Source: Prevotellaceae bacterium (GTDB lineage: Bacteria > Bacteroidota > Bacteroidia > Bacteroidales > UBA932). Taken from it: a stretch of DNA of 15,555 nt. Location of the stretch: positions 1 through 15,555 of the forward strand of contig JAITHX010000219.1 of assembly GCA_031279735.1 (NCBI GenBank), read 5' to 3'. The position numbers and the translations under genes are program-made. Shown here piece by piece: positions 1 to 6,433 of the stretch. The notes under the pieces are model-generated. The model was not told the origin of the DNA, made no database searches, and saw nothing but the letters and a program-made list of their open reading frames with translations. The stretch's first letter is position 1. Each line of letters begins with the position of its first letter.

Positions 1-86
1 AAAGGACGCGAAGCCCTTGCGTTCTCTGCGAAGCCTCTGCGCCCTTAGCGGTTAAAAAAACACCGCAACGCGGTGAAAAACGGGAG
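1..86. repeat. Partial copy of the dispersed GCGAAGCC/CACCGC repeat element
   Basis: This stretch resembles the right-hand part of the element at 1756-2211 and the matching part of the copy at 13498-13860. It carries GGACGCGAAGCCCTTGCG, then GCGAAGCCTCTGCGCCC, then the small palindrome CACCGCAACGCGGTG flanked by A-runs. It lacks the terminal ACAATTCCCAGTAGAA sequence seen in the full copies, so it is degenerate or a different subtype. Its left part lies outside the window. No protein is supported here. Confidence 0.75.
54..75 (-). terminator. Possible intrinsic terminator formed by the repeat palindrome
   Basis: Read on the minus strand, CACCGC-GTT-GCGGTG is a 6-bp stem with a 3-nt loop followed by seven T. 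It lies about 85 nt past the stop codon of the Sel1-repeat gene, so it could end that transcript. The stem is short and belongs to a dispersed repeat, so the role is inferred. Confidence 0.4.
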
Positions 87-120
87 GAAGATTTTAAAGA
101 TTGATACGGGATTTTGGACA

Positions 121-159
121 CCCCACCCTATACCCTATGCCCCATACCCTATTACACCC
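121..159 (-). other. Putative G-quadruplex just past the Sel1 gene stop
   Basis: The plus strand has six C-runs of three or four bases (121-124, 126-128, 133-135, 140-143, 147-149, 157-159). On the minus strand, the sense strand of the Sel1 gene, these are G-runs separated by loops of 1 to 7 nt. This fits the G3+N1-7 pattern for a quadruplex in DNA or in the 3' untranslated RNA. It may simply be a CCCTATA-type short repeat. Confidence 0.4.
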
Positions 160-732
160 TCAATTTCTCGCGCCCAGTCTTTCCAGATTTCTTTTTGCCG
201 CCATGTCGCCCTGTTTTGCCGCTTTTCGGTACCATTCAATCGCGGTTTTGCGATTGGAAGACATTCCGTAACCTTTTTCATACATTGCGCCCAAGCCGGT
301 TTGAGCGGTTACGTCGCCCTGTTCGATTGCCTTTCGGTACCATTTTCGGGCTTCTTCAAAATTCTTTGCAACGCCTTGTCCGAAACAGTACATCACGCCC
401 AGATTGTATTGGGCGGCGGCGTCGCCTTTTTCGGCGCTCTTGCGATACCATTTCAGGGCTTCTTCGTAGTTCTGCGCAAGTCCGTAGCCACGTTCGTACA
501 TTCGTCCCAAATTGACCTGAGCGAGGGGGTTTCCCTGTTCCGCGCTCTTTCGGTACCATTTCAGGGCTTCTTCGTAGTTCGGGGTGTTTCCTCCGCAATA
601 AATGTCGCCCATCTTGTTTTGAGCGGAAGCGTCGCCATGTTCGGCTTTCTGGCGAAGTTCGTCCGAGCGACGGGCAAAAATCAAGTTTGCCGTCAAACAA
701 AAAGAAATGAAAACTAAAACTTTAACCTTCAT
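160..732 (-). CDS. Secreted Sel1-like (TPR-like) repeat protein, 190 aa
   Basis: After a signal peptide (about residues 1-21, MKVKVLVFISFCLTANLIFA) the protein is a run of Sel1-like helical repeats starting near residues 33, 67, 103 and 139, with a half repeat at 175. Each has the pattern GDxxAQxxLGxMYxxG...NxEEAxKWYRKSAEQ. Sel1 repeats are alpha-helical pairs that usually act as protein-binding scaffolds; the partner is unknown. I chose the ATG at 732 because a signal peptide follows directly. An in-frame ATG at 810 would add 26 basic residues ahead of the signal and reach into the neighbouring repeat. Two repeats share an identical 26-bp DNA stretch (447-472 and 555-580), which suggests recent internal duplication. 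No convincing promoter is visible, and a dispersed palindrome begins only about 70 bp upstream. Family assignment is firm; the biological role is not known. Confidence 0.85.
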   Translation of the reverse strand: MKVKVLVFISFCLTANLIFARRSDELRQKAEHGDASAQNKMGDIYCGGNTPNYEEALKWYRKSAEQGNPLAQVNLGRMYERGYGLAQNYEEALKWYRKSAEKGDAAAQYNLGVMYCFGQGVAKNFEEARKWYRKAIEQGDVTAQTGLGAMYEKGYGMSSNRKTAIEWYRKAAKQGDMAAKRNLERLGARN

Positions 733-803
733 ATTTACGATAAATTTTTTAGTGTTGCGCCTACTCTTTTCCGGATTTTCGGCTTTCCTCCGTTTGTTGT
801 TTT

Positions 804-879
804 TTAGCACACAGATGACACAGATGACACAGATTTGAATCCGCGTAAATCCGTTAAATCCGAGTCATCTGTGTGCTAA
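804..879. repeat. Palindromic dispersed repeat (CACAGATGACACAG family)
   Basis: A perfect 16-bp inverted repeat, TTAGCACACAGATGAC (804-819) and its complement (864-879), encloses a second CAGATGACACAG unit and AATCCGCGTAAATC. The same arms and the same AATCCGCGTAAATC centre form the much longer quasi-palindrome at 6006-6240, and one arm recurs at 5911-5934. It sits between two minus-strand genes and has no coding potential. Confidence 0.85.
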
Positions 880-902
880 GTTATTTCTAACACATCCCTA
901 AG
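878..902 (-). repeat. Dispersed repeat AGTTATTTCTAACACATCCC, copy 1
   Basis: The sequence TAAGTTATTTCTAACACATC and the bases just after it occur three times in the window: here, at 2213-2237 and, reverse-complemented, at 5890-5912. Here and at 5890 it is joined to the GCACACAG arm of the other repeat family with the same junction, so the two form one composite unit. A looser partial copy follows (AAGTTATTGCCGACACATTC). Confidence 0.8.
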
Positions 903-940
903 TTATTGCCGACACATTCCTAAGCGCGTTGTTTTCCGCG

Positions 941-1570
941 CTATCGCTCTCCGATAACTATTTTGTCCGAAGCGTCGATATAGAGCCATTTTCCGTCCGA
1001 CCGCACTCTTGCCAGTCCGTCCGAAAAGATGCCCGCGTCGTCGTATTTGAACGAAATGACTTCTTTTCCCGTTTTGTCGATAAAGCCGTATTTGCCTTCC
1101 GACTGTGCGGCTACCAGCCCTTCCGAAAAAGAACCGACGTTATCGTAGATCGACGGAATGGCTTCTTTTCCCATTTTGTCGATAAAGCCCCACTTTCCGT
1201 TGGTACGCACTTTTGCCAATCCTTCCGAAAAAGCGCCGGCGTCGTCGTATCTGAACGGAATGATTTCCATTCCTGTCCGGTCGATAAAACCGTACTTGCC
1301 GTTCAGCTTCACGGCTGCCAGACCTTCGGAGAATTTGTCGGCTTTTTTGTAACGTTTCGACGGATTGCGTTTCTTTCCCTGATTTTCGAGTTCTGTCGGT
1401 TTGCCGGCAAATTCGTGTTTGTCCTTCTTAGTCGTGTTTTTTCTGATTCCCGAAAAAATCCATTTCACGTCGTAAATCTTCGTAACGTCTCGCGCTTCGG
1501 CTGTTGTGTTCACGACCGACAAGATTGCAATAATCAAAATCGTCTTTCCTGCTTTCATAACTGCGTTCAT
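941..1570 (-). CDS. Secreted WG-repeat protein, 209 aa
   Basis: An N-terminal signal peptide (about residues 1-26) is followed by a basic, low-complexity linker (about 40-78) and four WG repeats starting at residues 80, 114, 148 and 182. The period is exactly 34 residues. Each repeat follows FSEGLAxVxxxGKxGFIDxxGxEIIPxxYDDAG. The last is degenerate, with KWLYID in place of KWGFID. WG repeats are a beta-rich fold common in secreted and surface proteins of Bacteroidota; no enzymatic activity is known for the repeats, and a binding role is inferred. A second ATG at 1558 would also leave a usable signal peptide. A promoter-like TAnnTTTG box lies about 60 bp upstream. It is transcribed in the same direction as the Sel1 gene, but a 208-bp gap filled with palindromes separates them, so I do not assume an operon. 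Confidence 0.82.
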   Translation of the reverse strand: MNAVMKAGKTILIIAILSVVNTTAEARDVTKIYDVKWIFSGIRKNTTKKDKHEFAGKPTELENQGKKRNPSKRYKKADKFSEGLAAVKLNGKYGFIDRTGMEIIPFRYDDAGAFSEGLAKVRTNGKWGFIDKMGKEAIPSIYDNVGSFSEGLVAAQSEGKYGFIDKTGKEVISFKYDDAGIFSDGLARVRSDGKWLYIDASDKIVIGER

Positions 1571-1630
1571 TTCGTAAATTTCAGTTAAATCAATTTATAA
1601 TACTCAAAAAAAACTATGTAAAAACGGATG

Positions 1631-1664
1631 CAAACGTAAGCATTTTTTTACAATGCTAAACGTT
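1631..1664 (-). promoter_or_regulatory. Bacteroidota-type promoter for the WG-repeat gene
   Basis: On the minus strand TACGTTTG (1638-1631) matches the -7 consensus TAnnTTTG. A TTTA resembling the -33 TTTG lies 18 nt upstream, within 1657-1664. Transcription would start near 1624, giving a leader of about 55 nt before the ATG at 1570. Confidence 0.5.
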
Positions 1665-1755
1665 TTTTATGCAAAAATTTTTACAGTTTCCCGATATCCT
1701 TGATATATCGCGTTTAGGGATGTCGAATAAATAAATTTTTGTCTGAATAAAAGAG

Positions 1756-2211
1756 AAGGTTCTACTGGGAATTGTGTGGAAAAAGTTTGCGTGTTTTTTT
1801 CACCGCGTTGCGGTGTTTTTGTAACGCAAGGGGCGCAAGGTAAGTGTTACGAGATAAATTGACGGTTTTTTCACCGCATAGCGGTGTTTTTTTACCGCAA
1901 AGGGCGCAAGGGCTTCGCAGTGGGCGGAAAGGCTTCGCGTCCTTTGCAAAGCCCTTGCGCCCTTTGCGGTGAGAAACCGCAACACGACGGTAAAAAGTCA
2001 AGTTATTTCGTGACAATTCCAAAGGGCGCAAGGGCTTCGCGTCCTTTGCGAAGAGCGCGCACGGGTCTTGAGGGCTTGACCCGCAGCCTCCGGCGACCTT
2101 GCGCAAAGGCTTCGCAAAGGACGCGAAGCCCTTGCGCCCTCTGCGAAGCCTCTGCGCCCCTTGCGGTAAAAAAACACCGCGACGCGGTGAAACAATTCCC
2201 AGTAGAACCTT
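1756..2211. mobile_element. 456-bp non-coding element with 20-bp terminal inverted repeats (MITE-like), copy 1
   Basis: The ends are AAGGTTCTACTGGGAATTGT (1756-1775) and its perfect reverse complement (2192-2211). Inside are CACCGC..GCGGTG mini-palindromes (1801-1815, 1872-1887, and 2175-2189 with one change), a perfect 22-bp inverted repeat (1894-1915 with 1949-1970, loop 33 nt), many GGCGCAAGGGCTTCGC-type units, and a hairpin CGGGTC-N10-GACCCG (2062-2083). A second copy lies at 13498-13860 in opposite orientation; its right 58 bp match the left end of this copy with one difference. No transposase is encoded. The open frames here translate to repeat-derived arginine/proline-rich strings and I do not accept them as genes. 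I see no clear target-site duplication. It lies between the WG gene and alaS. Its identity as a mobile element is inferred from the termini and copy number; an extragenic palindromic repeat cluster is the alternative. Confidence 0.65.
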
Positions 2212-2212
2212 A

Positions 2213-2237
2213 TAAGTTATTTCTAACACATCCCTTA
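2213..2237 (-). repeat. Dispersed repeat AGTTATTTCTAACACATCCC, copy 2
   Basis: TAAGTTATTTCTAACACATC and the following bases match copies at 878-902 and 5890-5912. It directly abuts the right end of the terminal-inverted-repeat element, and the GCACACAG part of the composite is missing here. This suggests the element inserted into, or recombined at, this repeat. Confidence 0.75.
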
Positions 2238-2253
2238 ATTGCAAAAATCTTCC

Positions 2254-2261
2254 TAACTTCG
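2254..2261 (+). promoter_or_regulatory. Weak candidate -7 box for alaS
   Basis: TAACTTCG differs by one base from TAnnTTTG and lies 35 bp before the alaS ATG. No clear -33 TTTG is present at the usual spacing. It is the best candidate in the short gap between the repeat and the gene. Confidence 0.35.
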
Positions 2262-2296
2262 CGCCCTGAATTTTACGAATACATTATATAACAGGT

Positions 2297-4915
2297 ATGA
2301 CATCGAAAGAAATCAGAGCAACGTTTCTCGAATTTTTCAGAAACAAGGGACACGAAATAATCCCTTCGGCGCCCATGACAGTCAAAAACGACCCCTCACT
2401 GATGTTCACCAACGCGGGAATGAACAGATTCAAGGACATTTTTCTCGGCAACGAGCCTGCTTCGCACAAGCGAATCGCCGACACGCAGAAGTGTCTCAGG
2501 GTGTCGGGCAAGCACAACGACTTGGAAGAGGTGGGGCGCGACACTTATCATCACACTATGTTCGAGATGCTCGGCAACTGGTCGTTCGGCGACTATTTCA
2601 AGCGGGAAGCCATAGCTTGCGCATGGGAATTGCTGCACGATGTTTTCGGTCTTCCCGCCGACCGGCTCTATGCTACGGTTTTTGAAGGTTCGGACGCCGA
2701 CGGAACCGAAAAGGACGTCGAATCGCTCGAACTGTGGAAGCAGTATCTGCCCGAAAGCAGAATAGTGTTCGGCGGCAAGAAGGATAATTTCTGGGAAATG
2801 GGCGATACGGGTCCGTGCGGTCCGTGCAGCGAAATACATTTCGACCTTCGCTCCGACGAGGAACGCGCCGCGTGCGGCGGTGCTTCGCTGGTGAATCGCG
2901 ACGATCCCCGGGTTATCGAAATCTGGAACTTGGTCTTCATGCAGTTCGACCGCAAAGCCGACGGAACGCTCGCTCCGCTGCCCGCCCGCCACGTGGATAC
3001 CGGCATGGGCTTCGAACGGCTCTGCATGGCGCTGCAAAACAAAACGAGCAACTACGATACCGACGTGTTCAGTCCGATAATCGACGCCGTAGCCCGAATG
3101 TCGGGCCGACAGTACGGCGCCGACAGGGACACGGACATCGCGATGCGCGTTGTGGCGGATCACTTGAGAGCCGTCGCCTTTTCGATAGCCGACGGACAAT
3201 TGCCCTCGAACGTGAAGGCGGGCTACGTGATTCGTCGCATCCTGCGCCGCGCCGTCCGCTACGGCTACACTTTTCTGGGCTTCGATTCTCCGTTCGTCTG
3301 CCGGCTGGTGGAAACGCTGGCTGCCGAAATGGGCGACACTTTTCCCGAACTGCGCGAACAGCAGGCGTTCATCGAACGGGTGGTGCGCGAGGAGGAAACA
3401 TCGTTCCTGCGCACTCTCGAAACGGGCATAGCCATGCTGGAAAAACGGATGAGCGAAATGAAGTCCGCAAACCTCGTCCGGCTTAAGGGCGAAGATATCT
3501 TTGTGCTTTACGATTCCTACGGCTTCCCGCTCGACCTCACCGAACTCATTCTGAAGGAACGCGGTCTGGAAGCCGACCGCGAGGGATTCGACGCGGAGAT
3601 GAAGAAACAGAAAGAGCGCGCCCGAAACGCCGCAACCGTCGAAGCGGGCGACTGGGTGACGCTGCAAGCCGGCGAATCGGAATTTACGGGCTACGACGAG
3701 TCCGAAACCCGCGCGCGCATCCGGCGCTACCGGAAAATGAAGCGGAACGGCAGGGAGTTCTATCAGCTGGTGCTCGACAAATCGCCGTTCTATGCCGAAA
3801 TGGGCGGACAGACCGGCGACTGCGGACACCTCGTCTCGGATTCGGAACGGATAGAGATATTCGACACCCGAAAGGAAAACAATCTTTCGGTGCATCTCGC
3901 CGCCAGACTTCCCGCCGATCCTTCCGCCGAGTTCACTGCCGTTATCGACGCGGCAAAGCGGCGGGCGACGGAATGTAACCACACTGCCACGCATCTGCTG
4001 CATTTCGCCCTGCGCAAGACGCTGGGCACGCACGTGGAACAGAAGGGTTCCTTTGTTTCGCCCGACGTGCTGCGCTTCGACTTCCAGCATTTCGGAAAGA
4101 TGAGCGGCGAGGAGCTGCGCGCAGTGGAGCGGACGGTTGCCGCCGCGATTCGCGAAAACATTCCGCTCGACGAACGTCGCGACGTTCCGCTCGACGAGGC
4201 GCGGGCAATGGGCGCCGCGGCGCTTTTCGGCGAAAAATACGGCGATAGGGTGCGGGTGGTGCGATTCGGCGAATCGGCGGAACTTTGCGGCGGCACGCAC
4301 GTTGCGCGCACCGGCGACATCGGCTCCTTCCGCATCGTGAGCGAAGCCTCGATTTCCGCCGGAATACGCAGAATCGAAGCCGTGACCGCCGAACGCTGCG
4401 AGGATTATCTCTACGCGCAGCAGGATTTGATAGCCGACCTTCGCAACATGTTCAACAATGCTCCCGACCTGGTGAAAACCCTGCGCAAGGTGTTCGACGA
4501 GAATCAGGAACTGAAAACCATGATCGAAAGTTTCAAGCGGGAAAAACAGGCGCGCGTCAAAGCCGAACTCTCGAAGCAGATAAAGAACGCGGGAGGGACA
4601 ATGATGCTTGCGGTCAGTCTGCATCTCCCCGCCGACATTATCCGCGACCTCGCTTTAGGATTCAGAAGCGAACACTCCGAACGCTTCGTATTCATAGCGG
4701 GCGGCGATGCCGGCAACAAGCCCTCCATCACCCTTGCGCTCAGCGACGATTTGGTTGCCGAAGGTTTCGACGCGGCGAAAATCGTGCGGGCAGCGGCAAA
4801 GAAGATTCAGGGCGGCGGAGGAGGTCAGCCTCACTTTGCCGCGGCGGGCGGAAAGAATCTCGACGGACTCGCGGCGGCAATCGACGAAATACGGAACCTG
4901 TTCGCAAAATCCTGA
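2297..4915 (+). CDS. alaS: Alanyl-tRNA synthetase
   Basis: This enzyme charges tRNA-Ala with alanine in the cytoplasm, using ATP, and hydrolyses mischarged Ser- and Gly-tRNA-Ala. The 872-residue length is typical of bacterial AlaRS. The class II aminoacylation domain occupies about residues 1-240, with MFTNAGMNRFKD (36-47), MFEMLGNWSFGDYFK (88-102), GDTGPCGPCSE (169-179) and DTGMGFERL (234-242). The helical tRNA-binding part follows (about 245-450). The editing domain carries the zinc-type HxxxH (H562, H566 in HTATH) and CGGTH (C664, H668). The C-terminal DHHA1-like C-Ala domain ends with the glycine-rich GGGGGQPHFAAAGG (839-852). All key motifs are intact. The ATG at 2297 aligns with the conserved N-terminus of the family. 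The next gene begins 6 nt after the stop, implying co-transcription. Confidence 0.98.
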   Translation: MTSKEIRATFLEFFRNKGHEIIPSAPMTVKNDPSLMFTNAGMNRFKDIFLGNEPASHKRIADTQKCLRVSGKHNDLEEVGRDTYHHTMFEMLGNWSFGDYFKREAIACAWELLHDVFGLPADRLYATVFEGSDADGTEKDVESLELWKQYLPESRIVFGGKKDNFWEMGDTGPCGPCSEIHFDLRSDEERAACGGASLVNRDDPRVIEIWNLVFMQFDRKADGTLAPLPARHVDTGMGFERLCMALQNKTSNYDTDVFSPIIDAVARMSGRQYGADRDTDIAMRVVADHLRAVAFSIADGQLPSNVKAGYVIRRILRRAVRYGYTFLGFDSPFVCRLVETLAAEMGDTFPELREQQAFIERVVREEETSFLRTLETGIAMLEKRMSEMKSANLVRLKGEDIFVLYDSYGFPLDLTELILKERGLEADREGFDAEMKKQKERARNAATVEAGDWVTLQAGESEFTGYDESETRARIRRYRKMKRNGREFYQLVLDKSPFYAEMGGQTGDCGHLVSDSERIEIFDTRKENNLSVHLAARLPADPSAEFTAVIDAAKRRATECNHTATHLLHFALRKTLGTHVEQKGSFVSPDVLRFDFQHFGKMSGEELRAVERTVAAAIRENIPLDERRDVPLDEARAMGAAALFGEKYGDRVRVVRFGESAELCGGTHVARTGDIGSFRIVSEASISAGIRRIEAVTAERCEDYLYAQQDLIADLRNMFNNAPDLVKTLRKVFDENQELKTMIESFKREKQARVKAELSKQIKNAGGTMMLAVSLHLPADIIRDLALGFRSEHSERFVFIAGGDAGNKPSITLALSDDLVAEGFDAAKIVRAAAKKIQGGGGGQPHFAAAGGKNLDGLAAAIDEIRNLFAKS

Positions 4916-4921
4916 AATATC

Positions 4922-5755
4922 ATGCAAAACATAACGAAACGATTCACCATCGTCGGCAATCCGGCGCGACACAGCAAAAGTCCCGCCCTATTTGCGGCGG
5001 CATATCCCAACCGTCCCTATTTGACCTACGATGTCAACGAGCCGGCAACAGCCGAAGAATGTCTCGCCGTTCTCAAGTCGGGCTACGACGGGGGCAATGT
5101 CACCGCGCCGTTCAAGGAGGACATGTTCCGCATGGCCGACGAGCTGACTGAAACCGCCGCGCTGATAGGCGCCGTGAACACGGTGACGGCTGCCGAAGGA
5201 AAAATCACAGCCGACAATTGCGACCATCGCGGCGTTGCGGGAAGTTTCGAGGAGTTCGGAATATCGCTGGCGGGGAAATCCTGTCTGCTGCTGGGCATAG
5301 GCGGAGCGGGAAAAGCCGCCGCCTACGCCGTTTGCAAAGCCGGCGGCGCGCTTACGATAGTGAACCGAACGGAACGAAAGGCGCGGGACTTCGCCGACAA
5401 ACTCGGCTGCGGATTCGCCTCGACAGGCGACTTGAACCGTCTGGCGAAAACCGCCGACATAATAATCAACACTCTGTACGGCGACATAGACCCGGTCGAA
5501 AGAAACAGTCTCGATTCCGACAAAGTGATACTCGATGCCTCCTACATCGGCTCCCCGCTGCTGGAAAAGGCAAAAGACGCCGGCTGCACGATAATCGACG
5601 GACGCTACTGGCTGTATCATCAGGCACTGTACTGCTTCGCCCTCTTCACGGGAATGGAGCCTGACAGAAAAGCGATGAAACAATTATTAATTATGAATCA
5701 ATTACGAATTACGAATTACGAATTACGACCTGACGGAAAGTCGGACGGTTCATAA
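4922..5755 (+). CDS. aroE: Shikimate dehydrogenase-like protein with a repeat-derived C-terminal tail
   Basis: AroE reduces 3-dehydroshikimate to shikimate with NADPH in aromatic amino acid synthesis. Visible motifs are the substrate-binding GNPARHSKSP (12-21), NVTAPFKE with the catalytic lysine K65, GAVNTV (83-88), TADNCDHRG with the catalytic-pair aspartate D101, the nucleotide-binding GIGGAGKAA (125-133), NRTERK (148-153) and the C-terminal DGRYWLYHQAL (226-236, Q234). Where many AroE proteins have NTD, this one has NCD. From memory, the usual Bacteroides AroE begins with a GHSFSIGYF-like motif, so this may be a divergent paralogue or transferred copy. The reading frame does not stop at the expected end of the fold (about residue 255). 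It continues through AATTACG repeats, giving a tail of about 20 residues with NQLRITNYELR. The gene starts 6 nt after alaS, so the two probably form an operon. Confidence 0.9.
   Translation: MQNITKRFTIVGNPARHSKSPALFAAAYPNRPYLTYDVNEPATAEECLAVLKSGYDGGNVTAPFKEDMFRMADELTETAALIGAVNTVTAAEGKITADNCDHRGVAGSFEEFGISLAGKSCLLLGIGGAGKAAAYAVCKAGGALTIVNRTERKARDFADKLGCGFASTGDLNRLAKTADIIINTLYGDIDPVERNSLDSDKVILDASYIGSPLLEKAKDAGCTIIDGRYWLYHQALYCFALFTGMEPDRKAMKQLLIMNQLRITNYELRPDGKSDGS
5700..5727 (+). repeat. AATTACG x4 tandem repeat inside the 3' end of aroE
   Basis: Four perfect 7-bp units of AATTACG. An identical four-unit block occurs at 5936-5963, and the reverse complement forms longer arrays at 6241-6433. 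Here the array is translated as part of the aroE C-terminal tail. Confidence 0.9.
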
Positions 5756-5781
5756 TTCTCCTCGCGTCCGTCAGGCAATTC
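5742..5781. repeat. 40-bp dispersed repeat CGGACGGTTCATAATTCTCC..., copy 1
   Basis: This 40-bp block recurs at 13891-13930 with two differences. A fragment GTCCGTCGGGCAATTC is also at 13276-13291. Together with the preceding bases it contains facing CCTGACGG and CCGTCAGG, so it can fold. It overlaps the aroE stop codon. Confidence 0.8.
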
Positions 5782-5797
5782 TAATTAATTGTTAATT

Positions 5798-5868
5798 GTT
5801 AATTGTTAATGCCTATCGGACGGGTGGAGTGAGACGGAGATACTGAACCGCAGGCATTAACAATTAAC
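5798..5868. repeat. Perfect 17-bp inverted repeat with 37-nt loop
   Basis: GTTAATTGTTAATGCCT (5798-5814) faces AGGCATTAACAATTAAC (5852-5868). The left arm extends a run of TTAATTG units from about 5783. No T-run follows, so it does not look like a normal terminator, although it lies downstream of aroE. Confidence 0.8.
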
Positions 5869-5889
5869 GGTAATGTCTCGAATCCGCGT

Positions 5890-5934
5890 AAGGGATGTGT
5901 TAGAAATAACTTAGCACACAGATGACACAGATTT
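5890..5934 (+). repeat. Composite dispersed repeat (GGGATGTGTTAGAAATAAC plus GCACACAGATGACACAG)
   Basis: The left half (5890-5912) is the reverse complement of the repeats at 878-902 and 2213-2237. The right half is the arm of the CACAGATGACACAG family. The junction between halves is the same as at 864-902. AATCCGCGTAA, the centre of the related palindromes, stands at 5881-5891. Confidence 0.8.
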
Positions 5935-5935
5935 C

Positions 5936-5963
5936 AATTACGAATTACGAATTACGAATTACG
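5936..5963 (+). repeat. AATTACG x4 tandem repeat, second block
   Basis: Four perfect AATTACG units, identical to the block in the aroE tail at 5700-5727. It lies on the left side of the 6006-6240 quasi-palindrome, while the reverse-complement array lies on the right side. Confidence 0.9.
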
Positions 5964-6005
5964 TCCCGACTGCGGACATACAGCCGAAGCCGGTCGTAAT
6001 TCGTA

Positions 6006-6240
6006 ACTGATGTTACGCAGTGTGCGGTTTTTAGCACACAGATGACACAGATTCGACAGATGACACAGATTTGACAGATGACACAGATTTGACAGATGAC
6101 ACAGATTCGACAGATTTACACGAATACCAATCCGCGTAAATCTGTCAAATCTGTGTCATCTGTCAAATCTGTCGAATCTGTGTCATCTGTCAAATCTGTG
6201 TCATCTGTGTGCTAAAAACCGCACACTGCGTAACATCAGT
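6006..6240. repeat. 235-bp quasi-palindrome built of CACAGATGACACAG units
   Basis: The outer 48 bp of each arm (6006-6053 and 6193-6240) are perfect reverse complements, including ACTGATGTTACGCAGTGTGC and TTTTTAGCACACAGATGACA. The inner parts consist of GATGACACAGATTYGACA units in different order on the two arms, so pairing continues with slippage. The centre is ATTTACACGAATACCAATCC followed by GCGTAAAT. It could extrude a cruciform or, if transcribed, form a very long hairpin. No gene is supported. Confidence 0.85.
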
Positions 6241-6433
6241 TCGTAATTCGTAATTCGTAATTGATTCGTAATTCGTAATTGATACGTCCGAAGCCGGCCG
6301 TAATTCGTAATTCCTAATTCGTAATTGATACAGCCGAAGCCGGCCGTAATTCGTAATTCGTAATTGAATTACGTCCGAAGCCGGCCGTAATTCGTAATTC
6401 GTAATTCGTAATTGATTCGTAATTCGTAATTGA
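6241..6433 (-). repeat. CGTAATT array with interspersed GAAGCCGGCCG units
   Basis: Reverse-complement AATTACG units (TAATTCG) fill this stretch. They are interrupted by CGAAGCCGGCCGTAATTCGT at 6289, 6335 and 6376, so a larger unit of 41-46 bp is repeated three times. A related copy (GAAGCCGGTCGTAATTCGTA) stands left of the palindrome near 5986-6005. A minus-strand reading frame through here is only translated repeat (QLRITNYELRPASDV). The array ends just before the susC promoter. Confidence 0.85.

Noticed and set aside
923..942. AGCGCG...CGCGCT hairpin as terminator of the WG gene
   Set aside because: The stem has no T-run on the minus strand and overlaps the stop codon.
1762..2244. 160-codon minus-strand frame, and overlapping frames on both strands, in the 1756-2211 element
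   Set aside because: The product is a string of repeat-derived segments (FAKDAKPLRPL and similar) that also appears from the copy at 13498-13860; open in several frames, so not a gene.
2396..4624. Long open frame on the minus strand opposite alaS
   Set aside because: It is a shadow of alaS, with no recognisable motifs and a histidine/valine-rich composition typical of antisense frames.
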